A stretch of DNA of 64,000 nt from Candidatus Sulfuritelmatomonas gaucii (GTDB lineage Bacteria; Acidobacteriota; Terriglobia; Terriglobales; Acidobacteriaceae). Below the pieces are notes generated by a model. It did no database searches and had not been told where the DNA came from. It saw nothing but the letters and a program-made list of their open reading frames with translations. Below are positions 38,092 to 46,847 of this stretch, piece after piece. Within the stretch, counting starts at the first letter, position 1; each line of letters opens with the position of its first letter. A program made the position numbers and the translations under genes. The stretch lies in contig OKRB01000078.1 in NCBI GenBank assembly GCA_900290245.1, positions 94,827 to 158,826 of the forward strand, written 5' to 3'.

Positions 38092-38292
38092 ATGGAACGG
38101 ATCTGCAGCCAGTGTCATGCGGTGATGGGTGAGGAAACTCAGGGCGATTGGTGCCCGGCGTGTGGCGGCGCGATTGTGGAGCGTGAAGTTTCCGAGACCC
38201 TGCGGAGCGCGAACGGGCCGGCGGAGATCGATCATCGCGGCATTGTGCTGCCGCGGCGTCACGCCTTGGGCGGGATTATTACCCCCCAGTAG
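38092..38292 (+). CDS. Small zinc-ribbon protein
   Basis: A 66-residue protein with two CxxC pairs (Cys5/Cys8 and Cys21/Cys24) forming a rubredoxin-like zinc ribbon, followed by an acidic and then basic tail. It occupies the gap between the divergent HAD gene and the convergent LolC/E gene. Its role is unknown. There is no strong Shine-Dalgarno, but the Cys pattern argues that it is real. Confidence 0.6.
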   Translation: MERICSQCHAVMGEETQGDWCPACGGAIVEREVSETLRSANGPAEIDHRGIVLPRRHALGGIITPQ

Positions 38293-38298
38293 CGTTGC

Positions 38299-39549
38299 CT
38301 ATTCGTACCGCAGGGCTTCGGCCGGCAGCACCCGGGCGGCTGACGAAGATGGGTACAAGGTGGCCAGGAGCGAAATGCCGATCGAGGCTGCCGCGACGAT
38401 CACCCCGTGAATGGCACGCGGAGCGAAGGGCAGCGTATCGATGGAATAGACCTCGGCTGAGAGATGGATAAAGTGATAGTGTCCGCCGGCCCATGACGCG
38501 ATATACCCGAGAACGAGTCCCAGCGCCGTGCCGACTACGCTGATCAGAATGCCCTGAAAGAGAAAGATGCGGCGCACCTGGTCCGGCGACACGCCGAAGC
38601 TCATCATCACGGCGATATCGCGGGTCTTTTCCATCACCATCATGGTGAGTGCGATGAGAATGTTGAGCGCGGCCACAATCACAATCAGCGCGATGATGAT
38701 GAAGGTGACGATCTGTTCTTCTTTGAGTGCGCTGAAGAGCTCGCGGTTCTGCTCCATCCAGTTGTTGGTCATGTAGCCGGGGCCGGCAGCTTGCTCAATG
38801 GTGTGAGCGATCTCGGGCGCACGATTGGGATCGTCGACTTTGAAGCTGATGATCGACACCAGATCGGGTTCATCGAAGAGCCTCTGCGCGTCGGCGAGCC
38901 GCAGGAAACCCATTTCGTCGTCGTACTGGTAAAAGCCAGAGTGGAATGTGCCGGCGAGGCGGAAGCGGACGTACTTGGGGACCTCTCCGAGAGGCGTCAT
39001 CTCGCCCTGTGGACTCACAACAAGGACCGAATCGCCTGCGGCGGCGCCGATGGTTTGGGCCAGATCGCTGCCCAGGATGATGGGCGGAAGCTCTTCGCTT
39101 TGCGTTGACGCGGACGCGGGTTGCGGTTCGAGAATATTCACCGCGCCGGGTGAAGCCGTCGAAAGAAGGTCGCTGACGTTTCGTTCGTCGTCCGGCAGGA
39201 CGCCTTCGATCATTGCGCCTCCGCTGCGTGCGCCGCGGGCCGCCAGCACCGGTTCGAACAGGCCCGGCGACGCGGCCACCACATGCGGCAGATGACTCAA
39301 GCGCTTTACAAGGGGTTCCCAATCGCGGATTCCGCGTGCTTCAACCTGCATGAGCTGAATGTGTGCGGTAAAGCCCAGCAGCTTGTCCTGCAGGTCCCGC
39401 TGCATGCCCGTGGTGATGGCCAGGGCAATGATCAGCGCCGCCACTCCCGCGGTGACGCCTGCGACGGAGATGCCGGTCACCACGCCGACTACAGCCTGCC
39501 GCCTTTTGGCCTTCAGGTACCGCGCCGCGACGTAAAGCTCAAACCGCAT
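38299..39549 (-). CDS. LolC/LolE-family ABC transporter permease
   Basis: A 416-residue permease of the lipoprotein-releasing family. MacB-like layout: N-terminal helix (~22-45), large periplasmic domain (~46-265), then three C-terminal transmembrane helices (~270-400). The FtsX-type segment MVMEKTRDIAVMMSFGVSP is the coupling motif. In Lol systems it works with the ATPase LolD, which is not in the window. It is 5 bases downstream of the stop of the propeller-protein gene's ORF, so the two are probably co-transcribed. Confidence 0.88.
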   Translation of the reverse strand: MRFELYVAARYLKAKRRQAVVGVVTGISVAGVTAGVAALIIALAITTGMQRDLQDKLLGFTAHIQLMQVEARGIRDWEPLVKRLSHLPHVVAASPGLFEPVLAARGARSGGAMIEGVLPDDERNVSDLLSTASPGAVNILEPQPASASTQSEELPPIILGSDLAQTIGAAAGDSVLVVSPQGEMTPLGEVPKYVRFRLAGTFHSGFYQYDDEMGFLRLADAQRLFDEPDLVSIISFKVDDPNRAPEIAHTIEQAAGPGYMTNNWMEQNRELFSALKEEQIVTFIIIALIVIVAALNILIALTMMVMEKTRDIAVMMSFGVSPDQVRRIFLFQGILISVVGTALGLVLGYIASWAGGHYHFIHLSAEVYSIDTLPFAPRAIHGVIVAAASIGISLLATLYPSSSAARVLPAEALRYE

Positions 39550-39554
39550 CGGGT

Positions 39555-41861
39555 TTATTGCTCCTGGGCAGGAATCACGGTTTTGGCCACGCCCACGTTG
39601 TCATAGCGGTCATAAGCACGCACCGTGATCAGATGCTCGCCGATCTTGCCATCCTCTGCATCCACTGCGATGTGAAATTCGTAATGCTCGCTCTTGGAGT
39701 CGGAGAGCATGCCCACCGGATCGACGTATTGCCAGGGGCCGGCGTCGAGGGAGTACTCGGCATGCGCGACCGGCGACGTCGTATCCACAGCGCTGAAGCT
39801 GATGACGAAGGGCTTGCGGCAGTGCGACTGCGCGCAGTTTGCCGGCTGCCCGGCTGCTTTGAAATCGGTGATCGCCGGCGGCGTGGTGTCGACCACGAAA
39901 CGATCGCTGATTTTTTCGCCGGTCAGCGCGCCGCCCGGCGTGTGCGAAGGCGCGTCAGAAGCCACTACCTTTAGTTCGTAACCGCCGTCAGGAATCTGCG
40001 TCGCGTCAAAGCTGTATGCTTGATCCTCAATTCCCTTCTTGAGCAGCCACCATCCGGCATCGCCGTCGCCCCGGAGATAAACGGAATAAACCAGCTTGTC
40101 GCCGTCGGCATCATGTGCAGCCCATCGAGCCGTGATTGCGGTTCGGTCCTTTGTCGCCTGCAGCGCTGTGGCGCTGCTGGTGTCGTAGGAAACTCCTCCA
40201 GAGGTCTGGCCGGCCGACGGGAAGTTGATATTGACGGTCTGGCTCTGGGATGTGGAAGTTTGCGGATTCAGGCGGGCTCCGGGGACCACCACCAGGTCGT
40301 CCATGACGGGCGCCGAGTTTACCGGTAAATAGTCGACACCGACGCTGCCAAGGTCGCCCTCAGTGTGGAGCACGGCTTTCCACTGCAAAAAGCGTCCTGG
40401 CGGCGAAATCACTGATTCACCCTGAAGAGCCTGCCAGTCGCTCCAGCCCCGCACCGGCTGCTCCACATTCCCTGTGCGGGTAAGAATCTCGTATCCCGAG
40501 GAACCTGGCTCAATTTCGATATGGCCAAAACGCGCAAAGGCTCCGGCATCCAGAACGTCGCTGGCATATTCGTGCGTCTGCGTCGCGCCCAGTGAATACA
40601 CGCGGCCCGTATTCCCTGTGCCGATGAACGACGTTGTCGAACCCTGGTTAGAAGCCAGGCTCAGTCCCTGCTGCGCTTGCAGGTGACCAATGTCGGCGTA
40701 GCTGCCGTCGTCTCGAATGCGGAAGATGTGCCCGCGGTTTCCACTGATCGCCAGCACCCCGTCAGGGCCCGCCGCTAGCGCGTAGACGATGTCGTCCTTG
40801 CTGGTCCACAGCGACCGCGGCGCCTGGCCCTCGGTCAGAGCATAGATTTCAGTACCCTCGGGCACCGAAGCGCTGGCATTGGCGGCCTGCATCGATTCCG
40901 GCTGCACAACCGTGATAGTGATCGAAGCCATTCCCTGCACTGGCAGCGGCGGAAGCGGATTGTGGCTCTTGTCGCCTACGCTGGCGACGTAGATGGTTCC
41001 TTTGGCACCGACGGCGACGCTCGTGATCTCCCTCCGCGGAGCTTCGAACAAAACGTAGCCCTTGCCGTGCGCATCAATGCGATACACCAGTCCTGAGCCG
41101 TCGGAACCGGCGATCAGGTTCCCGTTTGCGTCCCACGCCAGCGTCCGAATATGCGCGTCATCGCTCTTGAAAAACAGCTCCGGTGTTGAACCCGCTTTGG
41201 CAGGGTCGACGCGATAAATGGCCCCCGGACTCCCCGTGGCAATATAGAGCCGTCCTTCCTTGTCGAAGGTCAGCGCCCAGATGTAATGGGTCTGGGAACT
41301 CGACGCAGCCGCCGGCTTGGCTGCGCCCGTTGCCGTGTCGTCCGCCTTGGCGGCGTCAAAAACGACCGTGGCGCTGCTTTCATCCAGCTTCGTGGTTGCG
41401 TCAGAGTTCAACTTGTAGACCTTGCCGCTTGGCACCGTGGCTGCGTAGACCGCGCCATCGGGTCCGATGCACAAGGCCTGGACGGTCAGGTCTCTGGTTT
41501 CAAAAAGAGTGAATGGCTTTTCGCGTTGCCGCACGCTCAGGCGCAATACTGTTGCAGGCGAACCGGTGCCGGCTAAGATGCGGCCTTCTCTGCCTTCAGC
41601 CAGCGACCAAACGAAACTTGAAGGGGTTGTGGCCAATTCGGTCAGGCCGGGGCTCGGCCGCAAATGGCCATCGCTCTCAATCGCAACGCCTTCGGGCGTG
41701 CCCTTCTCGTACTCCTCCATCTGTGATTGCAGCCACAGGTGGGTGCCCTGGGCCGCTGCCAAGGAGGCGGTTGAGATGGCCCCTGCCGCCAAGGCGGCAA
41801 AGATCACGTTGCAATAGAGAATAGGCAGCGGACGGCGAACGAAGCGGAGAGAACCAAGCAT
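39555..41861 (-). CDS. Exported beta-propeller protein
   Basis: A 768-residue secreted protein. Signal peptide (MLGSLRFVRRPLPILYCNVIFAALAAGAISTASLAAAQ, cleaved near AQG). Repeats such as GPDGAVYAATVPSGKVYKL, KEGRLYIATGSPGAIYRVD and DANGNLIAGSDGSGLVYRID form NHL/SMP30-like propeller blades (~60-470). The rest contains beta-sandwich, Ig-like segments. No enzyme motif is visible. ATG 41861 is chosen for GGAAGAA just upstream. It lies directly upstream of the LolC/E gene, which suggests an envelope-linked role. Confidence 0.75.
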   Translation of the reverse strand: MLGSLRFVRRPLPILYCNVIFAALAAGAISTASLAAAQGTHLWLQSQMEEYEKGTPEGVAIESDGHLRPSPGLTELATTPSSFVWSLAEGREGRILAGTGSPATVLRLSVRQREKPFTLFETRDLTVQALCIGPDGAVYAATVPSGKVYKLNSDATTKLDESSATVVFDAAKADDTATGAAKPAAASSSQTHYIWALTFDKEGRLYIATGSPGAIYRVDPAKAGSTPELFFKSDDAHIRTLAWDANGNLIAGSDGSGLVYRIDAHGKGYVLFEAPRREITSVAVGAKGTIYVASVGDKSHNPLPPLPVQGMASITITVVQPESMQAANASASVPEGTEIYALTEGQAPRSLWTSKDDIVYALAAGPDGVLAISGNRGHIFRIRDDGSYADIGHLQAQQGLSLASNQGSTTSFIGTGNTGRVYSLGATQTHEYASDVLDAGAFARFGHIEIEPGSSGYEILTRTGNVEQPVRGWSDWQALQGESVISPPGRFLQWKAVLHTEGDLGSVGVDYLPVNSAPVMDDLVVVPGARLNPQTSTSQSQTVNINFPSAGQTSGGVSYDTSSATALQATKDRTAITARWAAHDADGDKLVYSVYLRGDGDAGWWLLKKGIEDQAYSFDATQIPDGGYELKVVASDAPSHTPGGALTGEKISDRFVVDTTPPAITDFKAAGQPANCAQSHCRKPFVISFSAVDTTSPVAHAEYSLDAGPWQYVDPVGMLSDSKSEHYEFHIAVDAEDGKIGEHLITVRAYDRYDNVGVAKTVIPAQEQ

Positions 41862-42330
41862 TCTTCCGTTGAGTCTACTAGACTTTGGCGCATTCAGCAT
41901 GCCGTCGTTTGGCCGATTCCGATGCCCGGCTCGGCATCCGCTCGCTGGCCCTCCGATTCGTGAAAACGACGACGCAACTCTGCCCGAAGCGTGAGCACCG
42001 AACCGTGATTGAGGCCAGGCGAGGACGGAGGCCGGAAGAGGCTCATTTTCGGCCAAAGAGTGTGAGCCATCGCACAAACTTCATGTGGTGAATTGCCAAT
42101 CCTGTTTTATCAATACGACTTTTGCACAACTCGCGAGGCATGCTCCACTTTTTCCCACAAGGGTGTTGCCAGTCGTATTTTTCGAGGACTAGTATTGGCG
42201 CTAGTTTCTGAGGCCGCAACCACGGCCCTTGCATTCGCTTCAATATGCATGCAGTTGTTCTCAAGTTCACAGAGCTTCATCAACCAGCGGCGCATGACAG
42301 TTTAGGCGCGCGCGGACGGAGTGTCTCGTC
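41862..42330. other. Intergenic region between divergent genes
   Basis: 469 bases between the propeller-protein gene (minus) and the GvpL/F gene (plus). Contains a perfect palindrome at 41872-41884. No gene is supported; the short open frames lack any family resemblance. Confidence 0.4.
41872..41884. promoter_or_regulatory. 13-bp palindrome, candidate operator
   Basis: AGTCTA-C-TAGACT is a perfect inverted repeat 11 bases upstream of the ATG of the propeller-protein gene, overlapping its expected leader. The core contains CTAG, a rare tetranucleotide. The regulator is unknown. Confidence 0.35.
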
Positions 42331-43158
42331 ATGGCATGGTATGCCTACTGCATCGGCGAAAAACAAGCTTTTCCGGCATTAGCGCGTCATCGTAAACCGG
42401 TTCCCATGGAATCGGTCCTTGGAGTCAGTGGCAATCAAGTTTTTCTTTACCCGGCCAGTGATCTCGCAGTCATCGTCAGCGAGCACAACCCTCAGGAAAG
42501 CCTCAATCAAAAGTCCGGCGTTGATCACGCCCGTGTGATCGCCGACTGCTTTCAACACTCCACCATACTTCCATTCCGCTTCGGCACCGTCTTCAGTGAC
42601 GATGAGTCATTGCGGAAGTCCATCCGCTCCAATCAGCGCCAGTTTCTCGGCCATATCGACAAGCTGCGCGGCAAGACGGAGATGCATTTGAAGATCTTTG
42701 TCGACGATTGCTGCGCACGCGAAATCGAACGCCACCTGGGCGGCGAGGGCGTGGGCCGCGAATATCTGAGCAATCTGCGTGAAAGCGCCTCGCGCGCGCG
42801 GGAGCGCCAGACGCGGGCTCGCGCAGTCAGCTTCCAGATGCACCGGTTGTTCCTGCCTCTCGACGAAGAGGTGAGCTGCCGGCTGATGGACAACGGCAAG
42901 ATGATGCTCGACATTGCTCATCTCATCGACCGCAAATGCGTCGAGCGGTACCATAATAAATTTGTCACCACCAGCGCCATGATGCGCGACTGCCAGATGC
43001 AGCTCTCGGGCCCCTGGCCACCGTATCATTTTGTGCACCGCCTCACCCGTACGGTGCATACGCAGGCTCAAGCGGCAGCGGCAGCGCCCATTCCGGCTGC
43101 GATTTCTGCTGACGCCTCGGCTCTCCCTCTCATGGAGCCGGCCGTGGCGCTGGCTTAG
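42331..43158 (+). CDS. GvpL/GvpF family protein (orphan)
   Basis: A 275-residue protein related to gas vesicle accessory protein GvpL/F. The N-terminal WYAYCIGE, the PFRFGTVFSDDESLRKSI box, RGKTEMHLKIFV and the terminal SGPWPPYHFVHR are all characteristic. No structural gas vesicle gene (gvpA, gvpN, gvpK) is present. The last 35 residues are Ala/Pro-rich and appear unstructured. A role outside gas vesicles, for example as a small GvpL-type domain in a stress response, is inferred. Shine-Dalgarno is weak (GGAG about 10 bases upstream). Confidence 0.82.
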   Translation: MAWYAYCIGEKQAFPALARHRKPVPMESVLGVSGNQVFLYPASDLAVIVSEHNPQESLNQKSGVDHARVIADCFQHSTILPFRFGTVFSDDESLRKSIRSNQRQFLGHIDKLRGKTEMHLKIFVDDCCAREIERHLGGEGVGREYLSNLRESASRARERQTRARAVSFQMHRLFLPLDEEVSCRLMDNGKMMLDIAHLIDRKCVERYHNKFVTTSAMMRDCQMQLSGPWPPYHFVHRLTRTVHTQAQAAAAAPIPAAISADASALPLMEPAVALA

Positions 43159-43189
43159 CATCACCAACTCTCCGCAATTCCAAACAGAC

Positions 43190-43219
43190 AAGCTCCGGCC
43201 ACGGCTGGAGCTTTTCTTT
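43190..43219 (+). terminator. Rho-independent terminator of the GvpL/F gene
   Basis: A 10-bp stem with one G-T pair (AAGCTCCGGC with GCTGGAGCTT) around CACG, followed by TTCTTTC. It begins 31 bases after the stop codon. Confidence 0.82.
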
Positions 43220-43270
43220 CGATTGTTCTTCGTCTCTCGCAACGCCGCCGCAATGTCCTAATCTAGAAGC

Positions 43271-44329
43271 ATGAACGATCAGGTGGTGGATCCGGCACGC
43301 GATACCGTCTTCGATCTTCTGGTGGTCGGGGCAGGGCCAACCGGCCTGGCTTGCGCCATCGAAGCGCAAAAAGCTGGATTTCGCGTGGCGCTGGTTGATA
43401 AGGGCTGTATCTGCAATTCCATCTTTGACTACCCCGCGCACATGACGTTTTTTACGACTTCAGAACTCCTGGAGATTGGAGGAATCCCCTTCCCCAGCCC
43501 AAACGCCAAGCCGACGCGCAACGAAGCGCTCGAATACTACCGGCAGGTCACGGCATATTACCGGCTCGACGTACGCCAATATCACAAGGTGGAAAGCATC
43601 ACCGGAGCCGACGGCGATTTCATCGTGCACACAACCGACCGATTTGGCCGTCACAGGGATCTGAAAGCCCGAAAGCTCGCGCTTGCCATCGGCTATTACG
43701 ATCTGCCCAATTGGATGGGCATTCCCGGCGAGACCTTGAGCAAAGTACGCCACTATTACCATGATCCGCACCCCTACTTCGGCATGGACGTGGCCGTGAT
43801 TGGAGGCAAAAACTCGGCGGCGATTGCGGCGTTGGAATTGTGGCGGCATGGCGCGCGCGTGACGCTTATTCATCGCGGCGCGGGCATGCACCCCCACGTA
43901 AAGTACTGGATCAAGCCGGACATTGAAAACCGCATCAAGAACGGCGATGTGATGGCATATTTTTCCTCGAAGGTTGCGGAGATCACGCCGGACACGGTTG
44001 TGGTCGATACTCCCGCGAGCCGCGAGGTGCTGCACAACGACTTTGTCTTCGCCATGACGGGATATCACCCAGATTTCACCTTCCTTGAGCGCCTGGGTGT
44101 CCGCTTCGAGGGCAAGGACCGGTGCCCCGCGTGCAACTCCCAGACCTTGGAAAGCAATGTCCCGGGTATCTACCTGGCTGGCGTCATCGTCGCCGGCTCT
44201 CGTACGAACGAGATCTTCATTGAAAACGGCAGGTTTCACGGCCGACAGATTGCCGCTTCGCTGGTTTCGAAAATCAAGCCGCGGGAGGAGACGCGCGATG
44301 CCGTCGCCGCGGGCGACCCGATAGATTGA
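43271..44329 (+). CDS. YpdA family bacillithiol disulfide reductase
   Basis: Flavoprotein of 352 residues that would reduce bacillithiol disulfide with NADPH. FAD-binding GAGPTG (20-25), a CICNSIFDYP segment and MTFFTTSELLEIGGIPFPS match YpdA/Bdr. The second dinucleotide motif is VIGGKNSAA. Acidobacteria are among the groups known to carry bacillithiol genes. No bsh biosynthesis gene is in the window. It stands downstream of the GvpL/F terminator and is transcribed toward the histidine kinase gene. Confidence 0.88.
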   Translation: MNDQVVDPARDTVFDLLVVGAGPTGLACAIEAQKAGFRVALVDKGCICNSIFDYPAHMTFFTTSELLEIGGIPFPSPNAKPTRNEALEYYRQVTAYYRLDVRQYHKVESITGADGDFIVHTTDRFGRHRDLKARKLALAIGYYDLPNWMGIPGETLSKVRHYYHDPHPYFGMDVAVIGGKNSAAIAALELWRHGARVTLIHRGAGMHPHVKYWIKPDIENRIKNGDVMAYFSSKVAEITPDTVVVDTPASREVLHNDFVFAMTGYHPDFTFLERLGVRFEGKDRCPACNSQTLESNVPGIYLAGVIVAGSRTNEIFIENGRFHGRQIAASLVSKIKPREETRDAVAAGDPID

Positions 44330-44389
44330 CGTTACTCGTTTTATAGACTGAACCTATTCATTTTTTCAGCGGGGGGTAGGGTCTTGCGC

Positions 44390-46351
44390 ATGCGCTGGTG
44401 GCCGCGATCCATTCGCTGGCAAATGCTGGCCAGCCTGGTCGTGCTGGAGGTGCTTTCGATCGGCCTTTTCGCGGCCGTGCTGGCGCGGCAGCAAATTCAT
44501 CGAACCAGAGAACGCGCGCAGTACTGGCTGGAGTACGAATCGACTGCCCTGGCTGATCAATCCGCCGAGGCGCTCGAGCAGCAAAGACCCGAGTGGGTGG
44601 ATCTGGCGGTGCGAACGATTGTGGAGTCGCCCATCGTGCAGTCGGCCAAAATTGTCAGCCCGTCGGGTGAAGTCCTTTTTGCTCATGGCGACCGTCCGGA
44701 GTCGGGAGAGCTCAGCCCGGTTGAACGCGCGCAAGTCTCCCTTGTTAAGTCCGGAGAGTCCAGAGTCTTCACGACAACAGGCGGCAAGTGGGAGGCGGTC
44801 CGGGCCATCGTTACCGGAAACCATCTGCGCGGTTACGCCTTTGTGACCTTCGACCAGAGCGCGGCCCGGCAGCAGCTGGATTCTCTCCTGGGCGACACGG
44901 CGATCTTCGGTGTCATCTGGGTTGTGGCGTCCGTGCTGTTGGTGCTCTTGCTGGCGCGCGCCATTACGCGTCCGCTGGCTGTTCTCCATCGCGGCGCCAC
45001 TGCACTGATGACCTCGGAGGGGGATCAAGGCCACTTCCCGCTTCCAGTGACCGTTCACAACGAAATCGGCGACCTGATCGAAACCTTCAATCGCATGGTG
45101 GCGTCGCTGGCCGAGCAGCGTGCCGGGTTGAATGACACGCTTTCCCTTCTCGACTCCATGTTGGCGAATGCTCCCATCGGCCTGGCGTTCGTCGACCATG
45201 GTGCGCGATTTGTGCGCGTTAACCGCGTCTTCGGGGACTTTACTGGAGTTTCCGTGAGCCGCCATCTGGGGCGAACTCTGCGCGACCTGCTGCCGCAACC
45301 GGTGGCAAGCGAGATGGAAGCCGCGGTGCAGCGTGTCTTTTCAACCGAGGAACCCGTCCGCAACCTCGAACTCAATGGCGCAGGTGCCAAGCCGAGCCGC
45401 CCGTGGACCTGGCTAATGAATGCTTACCCGGTCAGAACCATGCCGAACCAGGTGCGTTGGGTGGGAATCATCGTGCTCGACGCAAGCGAGCGCAAACGCA
45501 GCGAGGAAGCCCTGCGTCGAAGCGAAAAGCTGGCCGTGACCGGGCGCCTTGCCGCGTCGATTGCTCACGAAATCAACAACCCTCTCGAAGCAATTACCAA
45601 CCTCCTTTTCCTCCTGCGCAATTTCAGCGAACTTCCCGAGGCGGCGCAGGAGTACGTGACCATGACCGAATACGAGGTGCGGCGCATTGCTGAGATCACG
45701 CAGCAGACCCTTCGCTTCTACCGGCAACCGACGCAGCCCGCGCGCACTGCACTGGCCGAGCTGCTCGATTCGGTGCTGGGCCTTTACCAGGGCCGCATCA
45801 ACACTCTCGACCTGCGCGTCGAGCGGGACTACGACCGCGAGATGACTTTGTTCTGCTTTGCCGGCGAAATCCGCCAGGTGTTCGCGAACCTGGTCGGGAA
45901 CGCCATCGACGCGAGCACTGCGGGCGGCCGTTTACTGGTGCGCGCGCGGCGTTCGCATGATTGGAAGAACCTCGGGCAGACAGGAGTCCGATTTGCCATT
46001 GCGGACACAGGCTGCGGCATGGAGCCGGAGGTCCGCGAGCATATCTTCGAGGCCTTTTTCACCACAAAGGAAGTAACTGGAACTGGGCTCGGCCTTTGGG
46101 TGAGTCATGAGATCATCCTCAAGCACAATGGCCTGGTGCGCGTACGCAGCCGGGCAGCGTCTTCTGATTCCGAGCAGGCGTCAAAGCCATTCGGGACGGT
46201 GTTCCAGCTGTTTATTCCGGACAACCCGAATCTGGCCGGCGCGCTAAGTTCGACAGTGGATTGTACGGGCGACTCGCCGGAACCGCTGGCGGCCAGTTCC
46301 GGCGACTTGGCAGCGGTACGCCCCGTCCATGATGCAGCTCCATTTGAATGA
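44390..46351 (+). CDS. Sensor histidine kinase (HAMP-PAS-HisKA-HATPase)
   Basis: A 653-residue membrane kinase. TM1 (~11-30), a periplasmic sensor domain (~31-165), TM2 (~168-190, FGVIWVVASVLLVLLLA), HAMP (~190-240), PAS (~255-365). HisKA follows with the phospho-acceptor His in SIAHEINNPLEAI, then an HATPase domain with N box VFANLVGNAIDAS and G boxes DTGCGM and GTGLGLWVS. ATG 44390 and TTG 44384 are both possible; GGGGGGTAGGG precedes them. No cognate response regulator is adjacent. The BlaI/BlaR-like pair lies downstream but has its own promoter. Confidence 0.9.
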   Translation: MRWWPRSIRWQMLASLVVLEVLSIGLFAAVLARQQIHRTRERAQYWLEYESTALADQSAEALEQQRPEWVDLAVRTIVESPIVQSAKIVSPSGEVLFAHGDRPESGELSPVERAQVSLVKSGESRVFTTTGGKWEAVRAIVTGNHLRGYAFVTFDQSAARQQLDSLLGDTAIFGVIWVVASVLLVLLLARAITRPLAVLHRGATALMTSEGDQGHFPLPVTVHNEIGDLIETFNRMVASLAEQRAGLNDTLSLLDSMLANAPIGLAFVDHGARFVRVNRVFGDFTGVSVSRHLGRTLRDLLPQPVASEMEAAVQRVFSTEEPVRNLELNGAGAKPSRPWTWLMNAYPVRTMPNQVRWVGIIVLDASERKRSEEALRRSEKLAVTGRLAASIAHEINNPLEAITNLLFLLRNFSELPEAAQEYVTMTEYEVRRIAEITQQTLRFYRQPTQPARTALAELLDSVLGLYQGRINTLDLRVERDYDREMTLFCFAGEIRQVFANLVGNAIDASTAGGRLLVRARRSHDWKNLGQTGVRFAIADTGCGMEPEVREHIFEAFFTTKEVTGTGLGLWVSHEIILKHNGLVRVRSRAASSDSEQASKPFGTVFQLFIPDNPNLAGALSSTVDCTGDSPEPLAASSGDLAAVRPVHDAAPFE

Positions 46352-46372
46352 AAATTTTCCTCCTGCCGGAGC

Positions 46373-46401
46373 TTGACAACGGCGGATTTGATGTGTTACA
46401 T
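46373..46401 (+). promoter_or_regulatory. Promoter of the BlaI/BlaR-like operon
   Basis: Perfect -35 TTGACA (46373-46378) and -10 TTACAT (46396-46401) with 17-base spacing. Transcription would start near 46408, only about 5 bases before the ATG at 46413, so the message would be nearly leaderless. The -10 overlaps the inverted repeat at 46393-46411. Confidence 0.65.
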
Positions 46402-46411
46402 ACAGTAACAC
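46393..46411. promoter_or_regulatory. Operator of the BlaI/BlaR-like operon
   Basis: GTGTTAC-ataca-GTAACAC is a perfect 7-bp inverted repeat with a 5-base spacer. It covers the -10 box and start site and ends 1 base before the ATG of the BlaI-like gene. Its position makes autorepression by the BlaI-like protein likely; TAC..GTA half-sites resemble BlaI/MecI operators. Confidence 0.6.
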
Positions 46412-46412
46412 T

Positions 46413-46847
46413 ATGACCGGTAACACCAACCTCGAACACGACCCTGCCGATCTTGGCGAACTGGAGCGCGACCTTCTGCTCCTTGTCTGGCGGCTTGGCA
46501 GCACCACCGCCGACCAGGTTCGCGAGGCACTCGGCCGTCCTCTGAAAGACTCGACGATCCGAACTGTTTTGCGGCGCCTCGAAGAGAAAGGCTATCTGGC
46601 GCATTCGCTGGAGAATCGTGCGTTCGTCTATCGTCCTGCAGAATCACCGCAACTCGTCGCGGGTCGCGCCGTCAAGCGTATCGTCGACTGGTTTTGCGCA
46701 GGATCGGTGGAGGCCCTGCTCGTTGGCATGGTCGACTCAAAGGTCCTGGACAGGCGGGAGCTGCAGCGCCTGGCAAATCGCATTGCTGCTCCTCAGGCAA
46801 CTCACACGGAGCGAAAATCCGCTCGCAAGAAGGAGGTTAAGCCATGA
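46413..46847 (+). CDS. BlaI/MecI-family transcriptional repressor
   Basis: A 144-residue winged-helix repressor of the BlaI/MecI type. The N-terminal HTH is LGELERDLLLLVWRLGSTTADQVREAL, followed by STIRTVLRRLEEKGYL and the RAFVYRP wing. The C-terminal part is the dimerization region where BlaR-type proteases cleave. There is no Shine-Dalgarno; the transcript is probably nearly leaderless. The stop overlaps the start of the BlaR-like gene by 4 bases (ATGA), so the pair is translationally coupled. Confidence 0.9.
   Translation: MTGNTNLEHDPADLGELERDLLLLVWRLGSTTADQVREALGRPLKDSTIRTVLRRLEEKGYLAHSLENRAFVYRPAESPQLVAGRAVKRIVDWFCAGSVEALLVGMVDSKVLDRRELQRLANRIAAPQATHTERKSARKKEVKP

Noticed and set aside
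42331-46351. A combined GvpL-YpdA-histidine kinase system
   Set aside because: The strong terminator after the GvpL/F gene and lack of any known functional link make a single operon unlikely; neighbourhood conservation was not tested.
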